Of a stretch of DNA of 50,569 nucleotides, positions 8,712-16,344 are shown piece by piece. The stretch lies in the NCBI GenBank assembly GCA_030038535.1, contig JASHSV010000278.1, positions 1 through 50,569 of the forward strand, in the 5' to 3' direction. Under the pieces are notes generated by a model. It saw only the letters and a program-made list of their open reading frames with translations, was not told the DNA's origin and ran no database searches. The position numbers and the translations under genes were made by a program. The DNA comes from Candidatus Acidiferrales bacterium. Its GTDB lineage: Bacteria; Acidobacteriota; Terriglobia; Acidiferrales; UBA7541. How positions within the stretch are numbered: position 1 is the first letter of the stretch; every line of letters begins with the position of its first letter.

Positions 8712-9242
8712 ATGAAAAAGGCAATGGCTGTGCCGATCCTGCTGGCGCTGGCAGCAACGGGAGTGTTCGGGCAACAAGGCGAGCGGAAGCCAGCCGCGAC
8801 CAAACCCATCGCACCACTCGAATGGCTTGTCGGCGGAGTGTGGACAGCAGACGCGGCGAAGCTGGCTCCCGGATTGCGGATCGAGACGCGCTACTCCTGG
8901 TCGGACAACGGGGCGTACATCCGATTCACGACGCATTTTGTAAGCCCGCAGGGAACGCTGAAGAACTATGACGGGCAATTCTTCTGGAACGCCGAGCAAT
9001 CGGCCCTCGCGATGTGGTACATGGATGCGCGCAATCACATCACGCAAGGGGCGGTGACGGTAGATGGGGACGTGACCCAGTTCAGCTTCCGTGCAGAAGA
9101 CTTCGAGGGGAAGATGGCGGACCTGCGCGTTCTGGTAAGGCGGAAGACCAGCGACGAGTACACCTGGACGCTGGAAGAGAAGCAGTCGGCGGGCTGGGGG
9201 CAACTGGCGAGCCTGGAATATCTGAGGACGACGGAAAAATGA
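8712..9242 (+). CDS. small exported protein, lipocalin/DUF1579-like
   Basis: A 176-residue protein with a clear signal peptide (MKKAMAVPILLALAATGVFGQ) and one beta-rich domain. The start of the mature part (LEWLVGGVWTAD) resembles secreted beta-barrel proteins in which a 'leF-vGtW' motif opens a lipocalin-like barrel. Aromatic residues alternate through the sheet (YSWSDNGAYIRF, GQFFWN, MWYMD). Ligand and role are unknown. The ribosome site GAGGAGGCGAG before the ATG is the best in this region. It sits 70 bp after the MBL-fold gene on the same strand, so both may be one transcript. Confidence 0.75.
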   Translation: MKKAMAVPILLALAATGVFGQQGERKPAATKPIAPLEWLVGGVWTADAAKLAPGLRIETRYSWSDNGAYIRFTTHFVSPQGTLKNYDGQFFWNAEQSALAMWYMDARNHITQGAVTVDGDVTQFSFRAEDFEGKMADLRVLVRRKTSDEYTWTLEEKQSAGWGQLASLEYLRTTEK

Positions 9243-9305
9243 GTGACAGCCCACGGTAAAAAAGGCCGTTACCGCAGCTATCGAAGGGGATCCAAGCGGC
9301 TTTGC

Positions 9306-9311
9306 TATAAT
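9306..9311 (+). promoter_or_regulatory. consensus -10 box TATAAT abutting the start codon
   Basis: A perfect TATAAT ends only 8 bases before the ATG at 9320. Transcription from it would begin at or next to the ATG, giving a leaderless mRNA. There is no Shine-Dalgarno sequence and no clear -35 box. Confidence 0.55.
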
Positions 9312-9319
9312 TCCCGGGC

Positions 9320-10747
9320 ATGAAAACACACTGTTGCCGTGGACTGGCACTCGCCTTGGTTATGGTGCTTCTTCTGCCCTCGGCGCTGATGTGGGCGACG
9401 TGCGGGGGCGGGGGAGGCGGCGGAATGGGCGGCGCGGACGATCCCGCCTATCAGGTGCCGTGGAAAGTATTGAAAGCGGGCGACCCGCCGATTAAAGAAG
9501 GATTGATCCTGTACTGGATTCCCACCGGGCAGCAGGAGCTGGAACATTCCAGCCTGCGGAACTCCCGCACACTCACGCTCTATTCCGCACAATGCGTGGC
9601 CATGGAGATTACCGCCGCGGCGAGTCCCAGAGGACAGAAATTCGCGGCAGACGCAAAGCCGCCCGTGGCTGTACTGGTGCAGCCGGATGACACGGTGATT
9701 GGCAAAGCGGAAGCCACTAATGGCTTTCTCCGAGTGGCACAAGTGGAAGAACTCGTGGAAACAGAGATGCGAAAGCGGGATTCGGGGGTGAAGGAAAGAC
9801 TGGAGGACGCGAGGAAAAAGGCGAAGGCCGGTGACGCGCAGGGCGCGATCGCGGAACTGCGCAGTATAGTCGGGCAGAAATGCATGTTTCCGGGAAGGGC
9901 CAAAGACGCAGCGAAGGAACTGAAGAAATTGGGCGTGAACGATGTGGGGCAGATGTTCGACGCGCCGAACTTCGACGCTGCGCTGGGCGTGCGGATCACT
10001 GAGAAGCTCAATGCAGGTCTGGCGGCGGAGAACAACGCGCGGTATCCGGACGCGGAACGGCTCTACGCGGAGGCGCACCGCATGGACGCGTCGGATGCGA
10101 CACCGTTGCGGTTCCTGGGCGAGCTGTACCGGCACCACATCGGCGATTGGCAAAAGGCGCGGCAAGCATTTGAAGAAATTCTGGCGATGCCGGCGGACGC
10201 ACTCTCGCGCGCGGTGGCGCTGCACGGTCTGGGAAAAATGACGATTCACGATGGGGATTTCCAGGCGGGGCGTCAGATGATGGAGCGGTCGGTCGAGACA
10301 TATCCATTGGCGCTGGCGTATCGCAACCTGGCGGTGTACTGGAATTCAGAGGGGGACGGGGCGAAGAGAGATGAGTACGTGAACGATGCGCTCAACGTCG
10401 CTCCACACGATCCCTACACGCTGGTATTTGCTGCGGCGTTCCTGGCGGGAAACGGCCACGGGGAAGAAGCCTTGAAGATCGCGAGAGAGAATGAGGGTTT
10501 GTTGCCCGCGTCGTACAATCTGGCCGCGATCTACGCGCAGATGGGCCAGCGGGAAAAGGCGCTGGAATTGCTCAAGCGCCACTTCTTCGAGTACGAGCGG
10601 TTCCAGGCGGTGCGCAGCAAGGAAATGATGGAGGCGCGGGTGGATGCGGTGTTTGCGACATTGAAGCACGACCCGGCCTTCGTGGAACTGACTGCAGGGG
10701 CGGACGGAAAGCTCGATGCAGGGAAGACGATGAGCGAACGCAGGTAA
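9320..10747 (+). CDS. exported TPR-repeat protein
   Basis: A 475-residue protein with a signal peptide (hydrophobic core ALALVMVLLLPSALMWA), then a Gly-rich stretch (CGGGGGGGMGG) that may mark the mature N terminus. Residues 30-150 have a beta-rich non-TPR segment; from about residue 170 on, helical repeats with TPR spacing appear (DARKKAKAGDAQGAIAELR; NARYPDAERLYAEAHRMD; GDWQKARQAFEEIL; GHGEEALKIARENEGL; GQREKALELLKRH). TPRs mediate protein-protein contacts, so a periplasmic scaffold or assembly role is plausible. It has its own promoter with a -10 box so close that translation may be leaderless. It converges with the PilZ gene. Confidence 0.82.
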   Translation: MKTHCCRGLALALVMVLLLPSALMWATCGGGGGGGMGGADDPAYQVPWKVLKAGDPPIKEGLILYWIPTGQQELEHSSLRNSRTLTLYSAQCVAMEITAAASPRGQKFAADAKPPVAVLVQPDDTVIGKAEATNGFLRVAQVEELVETEMRKRDSGVKERLEDARKKAKAGDAQGAIAELRSIVGQKCMFPGRAKDAAKELKKLGVNDVGQMFDAPNFDAALGVRITEKLNAGLAAENNARYPDAERLYAEAHRMDASDATPLRFLGELYRHHIGDWQKARQAFEEILAMPADALSRAVALHGLGKMTIHDGDFQAGRQMMERSVETYPLALAYRNLAVYWNSEGDGAKRDEYVNDALNVAPHDPYTLVFAAAFLAGNGHGEEALKIARENEGLLPASYNLAAIYAQMGQREKALELLKRHFFEYERFQAVRSKEMMEARVDAVFATLKHDPAFVELTAGADGKLDAGKTMSERR

Positions 10748-10771
10748 GGGCCGGAAGAGCGCGGGGCCCTT
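10746..10771. terminator. hairpin between convergent genes
   Basis: AAGGGCC (10746-10752) pairs with GGCCCTT (10765-10771), starting in the TAA of the TPR gene. There is no T-tract, so it may act as a weak two-way terminator or an mRNA-end stabiliser between the TPR and PilZ genes. Confidence 0.35.
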
Positions 10772-10799
10772 GCTTCGCAGGAGCGGTCAAGAGCAGCGG

Positions 10800-11651
10800 T
10801 TAGAGTTCGGACTTCTTGACGAAACTGACGCCGTAGAGGTTGAGCTGCCTCTCCGGGACGAGCTGAACGCGCTGGACGCGGGCGAGCGCGAAAACATTCT
10901 CCGCACCCTTCATGTAGGGCGCGGCAATTTCCAGCAGGGCGCCGGGGCGGTAAGCGTTGTGGCTGAGAAAACTCAGGCCGCCGCGCGAGACGTTTTCCAC
11001 CTGCACGAGGTCGTCGATTCCAAAGCCGGGTTCGCGCACGCAAGCCGTCATCTTCATCTGGACGCGGGGGTGCTTGCGAGCGGCGCGCGTCTTTTCCGGC
11101 TCGGGGGCAGCGGCGGCAGCAACTTTGGGAGGCGGCTCGCAAAGCTTGCGCCGATCACCGGAAGCTTCGTGAGCGGCGAGATTCCAGACCGTAGGCTCGC
11201 CGCACCACTTGCAGGAGCGGGTGAGCTGGCGATTGGCGTGGAAGACGTCGCACTCGAGTGTAGTGAGCGAGGCGAGCTCGCGGCCCTGGCACACGTTGCA
11301 TTCCAGCCAGCGTTCGGAGCGCTGCTCGTCGCCGTCGGCACAAGGAAAATTGACGTTCCAGAGCTTGAAGTCGGGCTCGAGCAGGGCGATCCCGTAAACG
11401 CGGGAGTTCGGCTTCGCGCTCATCTCGCCGATGATGCGCGCGTGGGCTTCCACGCCCGTGGCGAGGTTGCGCACGGTAATCTGCTGCATGGGAGCCAGGC
11501 GGTGAGTGGAGATGATGGCGGCGCCGTCGCGGCAAAGAATCTGCGTCTCGGTCATCTCCATGAAATCCTGACCGGTAATCTCCGTGCCGAACACCTGGAT
11601 GGGCATGGCAATCGAGATGCGTTCGCCGTGCCTTGCTTGCTGAACTCTCAT
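10800..11651 (-). CDS. two-PilZ-domain protein with a central zinc ribbon (likely c-di-GMP effector)
   Basis: A 283-residue cytoplasmic protein. The C-terminal PilZ domain has the classic c-di-GMP-binding pair, RKHPR (192-196) and ENVSRGG (219-225, fitting D/NxSxxG). The N terminus (RHGERISIAMPIQV, then QILCRDGAAI) looks like a second, degenerate PilZ domain. Between them are CxxC pairs at Cys118/Cys121 and Cys147/Cys150, fitting a zinc ribbon, then a disordered Ala/Pro linker. PilZ proteins link c-di-GMP to motility, pili or secretion; the pilin operon lies about 30 kb away. AGAGGAA precedes the ATG. No GGDEF or EAL gene is in the window. Confidence 0.87.
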   Translation of the reverse strand: MRVQQARHGERISIAMPIQVFGTEITGQDFMEMTETQILCRDGAAIISTHRLAPMQQITVRNLATGVEAHARIIGEMSAKPNSRVYGIALLEPDFKLWNVNFPCADGDEQRSERWLECNVCQGRELASLTTLECDVFHANRQLTRSCKWCGEPTVWNLAAHEASGDRRKLCEPPPKVAAAAAPEPEKTRAARKHPRVQMKMTACVREPGFGIDDLVQVENVSRGGLSFLSHNAYRPGALLEIAAPYMKGAENVFALARVQRVQLVPERQLNLYGVSFVKKSEL

Positions 11652-12088
11652 CCGTTCCTCTTCCCTCGAAAACCCAGCCGCCGAAGGAGCGGGCTCACAG
11701 GGCCGGTGCGCGCAAACCGCAAAGCAGCGCCCGCCGTACCCCTATCGGCTGCCACCGAGCAGCCCGTCCGGAAGCCTAGCGGACAGGACGGGAGAGGCAG
11801 CCCTCGGAGAGAGAATATTGGGCGGGATAGGCGCGTGCAATGGGACGAAGGTACCCCCTCGTTTCCTGTGGTACCAGGCGCCAAGCTCGCGGGCTGGAAT
11901 CAGATGAAACGGGCCGCAGGGGCTGGTGGGCCGGAGGCGGTGCGCGGATCGAAATGCAGGCTCAAACCGCGAAACTTTCCTCAGGAATCGGGGTTATAGT
12001 ATTGACGCTGTGTGCTGCCGGGGGCGAAGCTCAGGCGTTTCCGGGAAGCCGGCCTAATTTTTGAGGACGAATCAGGAGCGAGGACACC
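11652..12088. other. intergenic region with tandem hairpins
   Basis: No gene is supported in this 437 bp divergent region. It holds two adjacent perfect hairpins, GGCTGC/GCAGCC (11747-11752 with 11759-11764) and GTCCG/CGGAC (11766-11770 with 11780-11784), plus an alternative pairing CCCGTCC/GGACGGG (11763-11769 with 11786-11792). A TATAGT box at 11995-12000 may drive the YXWGXW gene. The PilZ start uses AGAGGAA just to the left. The mutually exclusive pairings look riboswitch-like, but I cannot name a class. Confidence 0.4.
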
Positions 12089-13093
12089 ATGCGTTATATC
12101 AAAGCGACAATGTGGATCTTTCTGGCGTTGCTGTTCCTGGGCATGCCTGCCGCTTCGCAGGCGCAGGTTGCCGTGGGGATTTCCGTGCACGTCGGGCCGC
12201 CGGTTTTGCCGGTATATGTGCAACCGCCGATTCCGGCGCCGGGATATATCTGGACGCCGGGTTACTGGGCGTACGGGCCCAACGGCTACTATTGGGTTCC
12301 AGGGACCTGGGTTGAGCCGCCGGTAGTAGGCGTGCTGTGGACGCCGGGCTATTGGGGCTGGGCGGGTGGAGTGTACCTGTGGCACGCCGGGTACTGGGGC
12401 CCACACGTGGGTTTCTACGGCGGGATTAACTACGGATTCGGCTACGGCGGCGTAGGGTTCGCGGGCGGCTATTGGCGCGGCGGGGCGTATTACTACAACA
12501 CTGCATTGGTGAACCGCGGAGGAGTGGTTCTTCGCAACACGTACGTGAACAACACGGTGGTGAACAATACGGCGGTGAACCGGACGGCCTTCAACGGCGG
12601 CCCGGGTGGCATCGCGGCGAAACCGACGAGCACGGAACTGGCGGCGGGGCGCGAGAATCACATACAGCCCACTTCACTGCAATCGCAACACGAGCAGGCG
12701 GCGAGCACGAATCACGCGTTGCTGGCTTCGGTGAATCACGGGCAGCCGGCTGTCGCAGCCACGTCGAAACCGGGCGTGTTCAAGGGCACGGGCGTGGTAG
12801 CAGCGCGGCCGGCGTCTGCGACTTCCAGCAGCGCCGCGGCGCCGAAGCGGAATGCGACAACCTTTAACAACCAGTCGAACGCGCACAACACGCCGCAGAC
12901 GAATGCGAGTCCGAAGACGACGCAGCCAGCGTTGACCGCGCAGCAACCGGCCCACACGCAGCCGGGGAACCAAGCGGCGCAGCAGCATCAGGCTCAGCCT
13001 CAGCAGCAGCAACACCAGGCACAGCAGCAGCAACACCAAGCACAGCAGCACCAGGCGCAGCCGGAGCACGATAACAAGCCCCATAAACCGTAA
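12089..13093 (+). CDS. YXWGXW-repeat exported protein with Gln/His-rich tail
   Basis: A 334-residue secreted protein. A signal peptide (MRYIKATMWIFLALLFLG..., cut near ASQAQ) is followed by repeats of the YXWGXW family: PGYIWTPGYWAYGPNGYYWV, VLWTPGYWGW, YLWHAGYWGPHVGFYGG. A Gly/Tyr/Asn-rich segment follows (residues ~110-170), then a low-complexity Ser/Thr/Ala region and a C-terminal tail made almost wholly of Gln, His, Ala and Pro. Such proteins are thought to be surface or periplasmic; the function is unknown. The His-rich tail could bind metal, and a Ni/Co-type transporter gene lies just beyond the terminator, but this link is speculation. GGAGCGAGG precedes the ATG. Confidence 0.82.
   Translation: MRYIKATMWIFLALLFLGMPAASQAQVAVGISVHVGPPVLPVYVQPPIPAPGYIWTPGYWAYGPNGYYWVPGTWVEPPVVGVLWTPGYWGWAGGVYLWHAGYWGPHVGFYGGINYGFGYGGVGFAGGYWRGGAYYYNTALVNRGGVVLRNTYVNNTVVNNTAVNRTAFNGGPGGIAAKPTSTELAAGRENHIQPTSLQSQHEQAASTNHALLASVNHGQPAVAATSKPGVFKGTGVVAARPASATSSSAAAPKRNATTFNNQSNAHNTPQTNASPKTTQPALTAQQPAHTQPGNQAAQQHQAQPQQQQHQAQQQQHQAQQHQAQPEHDNKPHKP
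12973..13063 (+). repeat. in-frame CAG/CAC-rich low-complexity tract
   Basis: Imperfect short repeats built from CAG, CAA, CAC and GCA codons encode runs such as QQQQHQAQQQQHQAQQHQAQ at the end of the YXWGXW protein. Units of about 24 bases recur with small changes, so length variation between strains would be likely. Confidence 0.7.
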
Positions 13094-13125
13094 CGGTAAG
13101 GGGCGACAAAATCAGAAGGACGGAG

Positions 13126-13149
13126 GGCGGGCGGTTTCGCCCGCCTTTT
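13126..13149 (+). terminator. intrinsic terminator of the YXWGXW gene
   Basis: Perfect 8-bp stem GGCGGGCG (13126-13133) with CGCCCGCC (13138-13145), loop GTTT, followed by TTTT. It lies 33 bases after the stop codon. Confidence 0.85.
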
Positions 13150-13269
13150 CTGTCTGCAGCCTCTGGCGGCGGTCCCTCAAAACGGAAACTTCGACTGATT
13201 CCATACCAAATTGCGTGTGTGTCGGATTTCCGCTCCTCATGCCGGCTTTAGCGTCAGCGCGTGCGCTTG

Positions 13270-14052
13270 TTACTGCGGGGTCCACTGGGGATGGCCGGCC
13301 AGCAGGCCGTTCACGAAGCCTATTTCATAAACCAGGAAAAGGCCGAACCCAACGCTGACAAGGCCGGAAACCAACCTCATGCCGGTGCTGAGCCGAGCGA
13401 GCCGTCCTCTGGAGAGCGCGAAAGGAATGGCGAGTGCGCCGGTGATGAGCATCATCCCCGCAATGGTTCCAATTCCGAAGACCAGGAGATAGGCCATTGC
13501 CCACTTGGGATTACGGATTGTGGCCAGCACCAGCAGCGCCACCGCCGCCGAGCCGGCAAGTCCATGCACGAGGCCGACGGCGAGGGGGCGGACGGCGTGG
13601 TATAGGCTGAGACCGCCAAAGTGACGGTCGAACCAGTGCAGCGGTTTCTCCGCCGGATCGCCGGGATCCGATCCTTGGGGGGGCGCATGAGCGTGCTCAG
13701 GAGGCTCACAGAGCGCGTCGTGCCAATGCCGGTGGGGAAGGACGCGGGCAAGCCATTGCAGAAATCCGGTGAGATTCAACACGCCCAGGAGTATCAGCAT
13801 CAATCCGACGGACAATTCCATGGAAAGACCGATCCGCGCCGGGATAACCCAACCGAACAGGACAATTCCGCCGCCAACGAGAAGAATCGTCAGCGTGTGG
13901 CCTATGCCCCAGAGAAGCCCGATGGCGCCAGCGTGGACGAGGGAACGATGGCGGGAGACAATTGTCGAAACGGCGATGACATGATCGGGATCCGTGGCGT
14001 GGCGCATCCCGAGAAAAAATCCGAGCGCGATGATGGACAGAAGACCGAGCAT
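13270..14052 (-). CDS. nickel/cobalt transporter family (NiCoT/UreH-like) membrane protein
   Basis: A 260-residue multi-pass membrane protein. Segment I carries GMRHATDPDHVIAV, which fits the HX4DH signature that binds Ni or Co in NiCoT permeases; a second charged motif, IGLLWGIGHTLTILLVG, follows in the next segment. The middle loop is His-rich (LPHRHWHDALCEPPEHAHAP) and then comes FDRHFGGLSLYHAVRPL. It could import or export metal; related UreH/HupE-like proteins act as accessory permeases for nickel enzymes. No urease or hydrogenase gene is in the window. The start ATG is at 14052 and the stop TAA at 13270. tRNA-Arg lies about 150 bp upstream on the same strand. Confidence 0.85.
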   Translation of the reverse strand: MLGLLSIIALGFFLGMRHATDPDHVIAVSTIVSRHRSLVHAGAIGLLWGIGHTLTILLVGGGIVLFGWVIPARIGLSMELSVGLMLILLGVLNLTGFLQWLARVLPHRHWHDALCEPPEHAHAPPQGSDPGDPAEKPLHWFDRHFGGLSLYHAVRPLAVGLVHGLAGSAAVALLVLATIRNPKWAMAYLLVFGIGTIAGMMLITGALAIPFALSRGRLARLSTGMRLVSGLVSVGFGLFLVYEIGFVNGLLAGHPQWTPQ

Positions 14053-14205
14053 GGCGGCACGATTCTACACTACCCCGCGGGTGCCGGGATCGCGCGGCAG
14101 ACGCCCGTCCGGAGGGCGCGAGCGGAGAAAAGCAGGGAATCCGGACATGCCCCGGCAGGATTTTGCTGGAACCGGGAAAATCACCATGCAAGGCCGTGGG
14201 AGGAG

Positions 14206-14283
14206 TGGCGCGCCCGGAGGGATTCGAACCCCCGACCCTCTGCTTAGAAGGCAGACGCTCTAGTCCAACTGAGCTACGGGCGC
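14206..14283 (-). tRNA. tRNA-Arg (anticodon TCT)
   Basis: Read on the minus strand this folds as a full cloverleaf: acceptor GCGCCCG with CGGGCGC, D stem GCTC/GAGC, anticodon stem TCTGC/GCAGA with loop CTTCTAA (anticodon TCT), and T arm GGGGG-TTCGAAT-CCCTC. A discriminator G and an encoded CCA follow. It decodes AGA/AGG. A partial copy of its 5' part occurs at 16206-16254. Confidence 0.96.
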
Positions 14284-14459
14284 GTCTGTAGGTGCCATTC
14301 TATCACCATGAATTCGCGGCCCGGCTCATTCGGCGCGTCCCGATGTCTTTTTCGTCTGATTTGCCTGTGCAACGAGGATGCGCTTGATCTCTGCTCTGCG
14401 GAATCGGTGCCCCGGTACCCTCAGTGAAACCAAACTCAGAGAGCAACCGTCAGGTGAAC

Positions 14460-14924
14460 ATGCGCAGACTTGTGTTGCTTACGCTCGTGTTCCTTGCCGT
14501 CCTGCCGGTGTTAGCGAAGGACGACGAAGCCAAAATCAAGGCGGTGGTGGCGGAACGCTACCAGAGATGGGTCGCCGCAGAGAACAAAAAAGACGCCGAA
14601 GCGATCACCGATCTTTACGACGAAAACGCGGTGCTAATGCCGAAGCAGGAGGAACCGGTAATCGGCAAGGCGGCTATCCACGAATACTACAGGAAGCTCG
14701 TCGCCGACCCGCACTTTGCGCCCTTCACGCTGACGCTCCAATCGAACAGCTTCCATGTGGTGGGGGATATCGCGATCGAAACGGCAGATTTCGACGGCAT
14801 TGTGACGCGGAACGACAAACAGATCCAGTTCCACGGCAAAAACCTTATCGTATGGAAAAAGCAAAAAGACGGATCCTGGAAGATTTTCCGGTACATGTTT
14901 GACGAGATCCCAGCCAAGAAATGA
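14460..14924 (+). CDS. exported SnoaL/DUF4440-like (NTF2-fold) protein
   Basis: A 154-residue protein with a short signal peptide (MRRLVLLTLVFLAVLPVLA) and one NTF2-like domain. The order fits that fold: a helix AKIKAVVAERYQRWVAAENK, then DAEAITDLYDENAVLMP, GKAAIHEYYRKL, and a C-terminal sheet (GKNLIVWKKQKDGSWKIFRYMFDE). Members of this fold include isomerases, cyclases and ligand-binding proteins; the role here cannot be told. The ATG at 14460 fits the signal peptide, with AGGTG as a modest ribosome site; an in-frame ATG at 14424 would put 12 polar residues ahead of it. Confidence 0.8.
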   Translation: MRRLVLLTLVFLAVLPVLAKDDEAKIKAVVAERYQRWVAAENKKDAEAITDLYDENAVLMPKQEEPVIGKAAIHEYYRKLVADPHFAPFTLTLQSNSFHVVGDIAIETADFDGIVTRNDKQIQFHGKNLIVWKKQKDGSWKIFRYMFDEIPAKK

Positions 14925-15029
14925 CGCACGACCGGCTCCGAGTACACTCCAAGGGCAGGAGAGGGATTCGGGACGTGACTGTCAGGATTCGGGACGGATG
15001 GTCGCCAAACCGGGAGTGGTCTGTTGCCA

Positions 15030-15105
15030 GCAGAGCACGAGCTGAATTTGCTAGACCGTTGTAGGGGCAAGCACGTGCGCAGGGGTTTGAGTCCCTCCGT
15101 CTCCG
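15030..15105 (+). pseudogene. decayed tRNA (Leu/Ser-like 3' half)
   Basis: Bases 15081-15105 have exact tRNA 3'-half spacing: a T-stem AGGGG/CCCTC, a 7-base loop TTTGAGT (C56 changed to T), a 7-base acceptor strand CGTCTCC and discriminator G. The acceptor strand is the type seen in class II tRNAs (5' GGAGACG). Upstream, TGAATTTGCTAGAC recalls a tRNA-Leu D-arm. The 5' acceptor strand and a proper anticodon arm are missing, the T-stem has a mismatch, and CCA is absent. It lies one base from the stop codon of the dioxygenase gene. The left edge is uncertain. Confidence 0.5.
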
Positions 15106-15106
15106 A

Positions 15107-15850
15107 TCACTTCACAGGTTCCCAGCCCTCTGGCAGCATATCGAATGCCAGCGTGTCGCGGTAGGCAAACCGATTGCCTTCCAGTACCGACACCGGCGTC
15201 AACATATGCCAGATGCGATCATCGTCGAAGACGTAACACTCACCCGATTCGCGCATCGTGAAGCGATCCATTTCCCGCTTGTCATTGTCGGTTATGATGA
15301 CTTCGCCGCCCAGAGCGCCGCAGCGGCACACTAGATGCGTGGCGATGTACTTTTCCCCGTCTTTATGTAAGCCCGGTGGACTCGTGTCGCACGGCCGGCC
15401 AGGCGTAGCGGTAAACCTGATTAGGTGAACGTTGACCAAATACTTCGTTCCCACCGTCGACAGGGGCAGGTAAGAAAGGTGGTGAGCAATCATCTTGCGA
15501 ACGCCTATCGAACCGGCGATGGCCGGGGGCAGCGGAGCGTACTCTCGCGGCTGGCCGCCGATTGTCGTGTTGTATTTCTTCAGTTGCACGTAGGGCGTGC
15601 TCTCTTCGCTCAACCAGACCTTTACACCGCCCTCAGCAATCTCGGCCCGAACACGATTCAAGGAACGATACCTGTCGCCCCCATCGTAGTACTTGTCCCT
15701 TGGAACGGACCAGGCAGCATGGGATAACGTTTCCAGCGAGCGCGCTATGTCTACATCAACCCTGAGTGGCTGACGAGTGAACCCACGCTCAACGAGGTCA
15801 CTTCGTGACCTGGCATTGGTTGCAACCGGAATAAAACTATCCTCGCCCAT
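15107..15850 (-). CDS. 2OG-Fe(II) dioxygenase family protein (amino-acid hydroxylase-like)
   Basis: A 247-residue protein resembling the '2OG-Fe dioxygenase' family that includes free-L-isoleucine hydroxylase and BsmA. The iron-binding facial triad is visible as HxD in PGLHKDGEKYIATHLVCR and a distal His in DDRIWHMLTPV, with a 2OG-anchoring Arg likely in YRDTLAFDM. Other family-like stretches are YVQLKKYNT and GGEVIITDNDK. The probable reaction is hydroxylation of a free amino acid or similar small molecule; the substrate is unknown. The ATG at 15850 has a strong AGGAG seven bases upstream, better than an open extension to 15940. Its base use is less GC-rich than the neighbours and it is framed by tRNA remnants, hinting at transfer. 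Confidence 0.85.
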   Translation of the reverse strand: MGEDSFIPVATNARSRSDLVERGFTRQPLRVDVDIARSLETLSHAAWSVPRDKYYDGGDRYRSLNRVRAEIAEGGVKVWLSEESTPYVQLKKYNTTIGGQPREYAPLPPAIAGSIGVRKMIAHHLSYLPLSTVGTKYLVNVHLIRFTATPGRPCDTSPPGLHKDGEKYIATHLVCRCGALGGEVIITDNDKREMDRFTMRESGECYVFDDDRIWHMLTPVSVLEGNRFAYRDTLAFDMLPEGWEPVK

Positions 15851-16344
15851 GATTGCTCCTGAAAAACGATTGACGTTTGCATGATCAACTTGCACCGCAA
15901 GGGCCATGCGCGCGCGCCAATTATAGCCGACGCAAACCATTGCAGCGGATGCCGACGATTCTGGGCGGGTGGTCGGCTATCCGGAAGGTAACCAGGAACG
16001 GTGTTGTGGGAAGTGGGGAGGACGACGCACAGGCATCAATGGGACCCGTATGGCGTAATTGGACGAGGCAAGTGATCGGCAGAATTGTGGGTCGTCAAGG
16101 CAGCGAAGCGAATTCGGCATAACTTCGGTACAACCGAGGGCGAAGTCTCGGGAGAGGGAGCCTGTAGGCCACGCTCAGCAAAAGCTTCGTAAGATTTGCC
16201 TCTTAGTTCGGAGGTCCGCCCCGGGCGGACTCTTTCCACCTGAGCTACGGGCGCACTGCAACTCGATTGTATGATTCCAGCAGCGCTGGCATGGGAGGCT
16301 GGAACGAGAAGTCAACGGCTACAGGCTGGCTCTAAACCGATCGC
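15851..16344. other. intergenic region with a tRNA remnant
   Basis: No reading frame here looks real. The region carries the 5' flank of the dioxygenase gene, a decayed tRNA piece at 16206-16254, and TAAACC about 6 bases before the Fpg start. Otherwise I see nothing in it. Confidence 0.5.
16206..16254 (-). pseudogene. truncated tRNA, 5' half similar to the neighbouring tRNA-Arg
   Basis: On the minus strand this begins GCGCCCGTAGCTCAG-TGGA-AGAG, near-identical to the acceptor and D-arm of the intact tRNA-Arg 2 kb away. It then changes to a perfect GTCCGCC/GGCGGAC hairpin (16214-16220 with 16224-16230) that can mimic an anticodon arm (loop CCCGGGG, lacking the universal U33). No T-arm, 3' acceptor strand or CCA follows. 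It is therefore a non-functional piece, possibly a recombination scar. Confidence 0.55.

Noticed and set aside
11690-11770. c-di-GMP (GEMM-I) riboswitch near the PilZ gene
   Set aside because: GCAAACC and GCAAAGC both occur, but they are adjacent on the plus strand without the helix that separates them in GEMM, and they do not lie in the PilZ leader orientation.
12970-13065. CRISPR-like short repeats
   Set aside because: The repeats are in-frame CAG/CAC codon runs of a Gln/His-rich protein tail, with no spacers.
16214-16230. A functional tRNA-Pro (CGG) at the remnant
   Set aside because: The anticodon-like hairpin exists, but U33 is absent and there is no T-arm, 3' acceptor strand or CCA.
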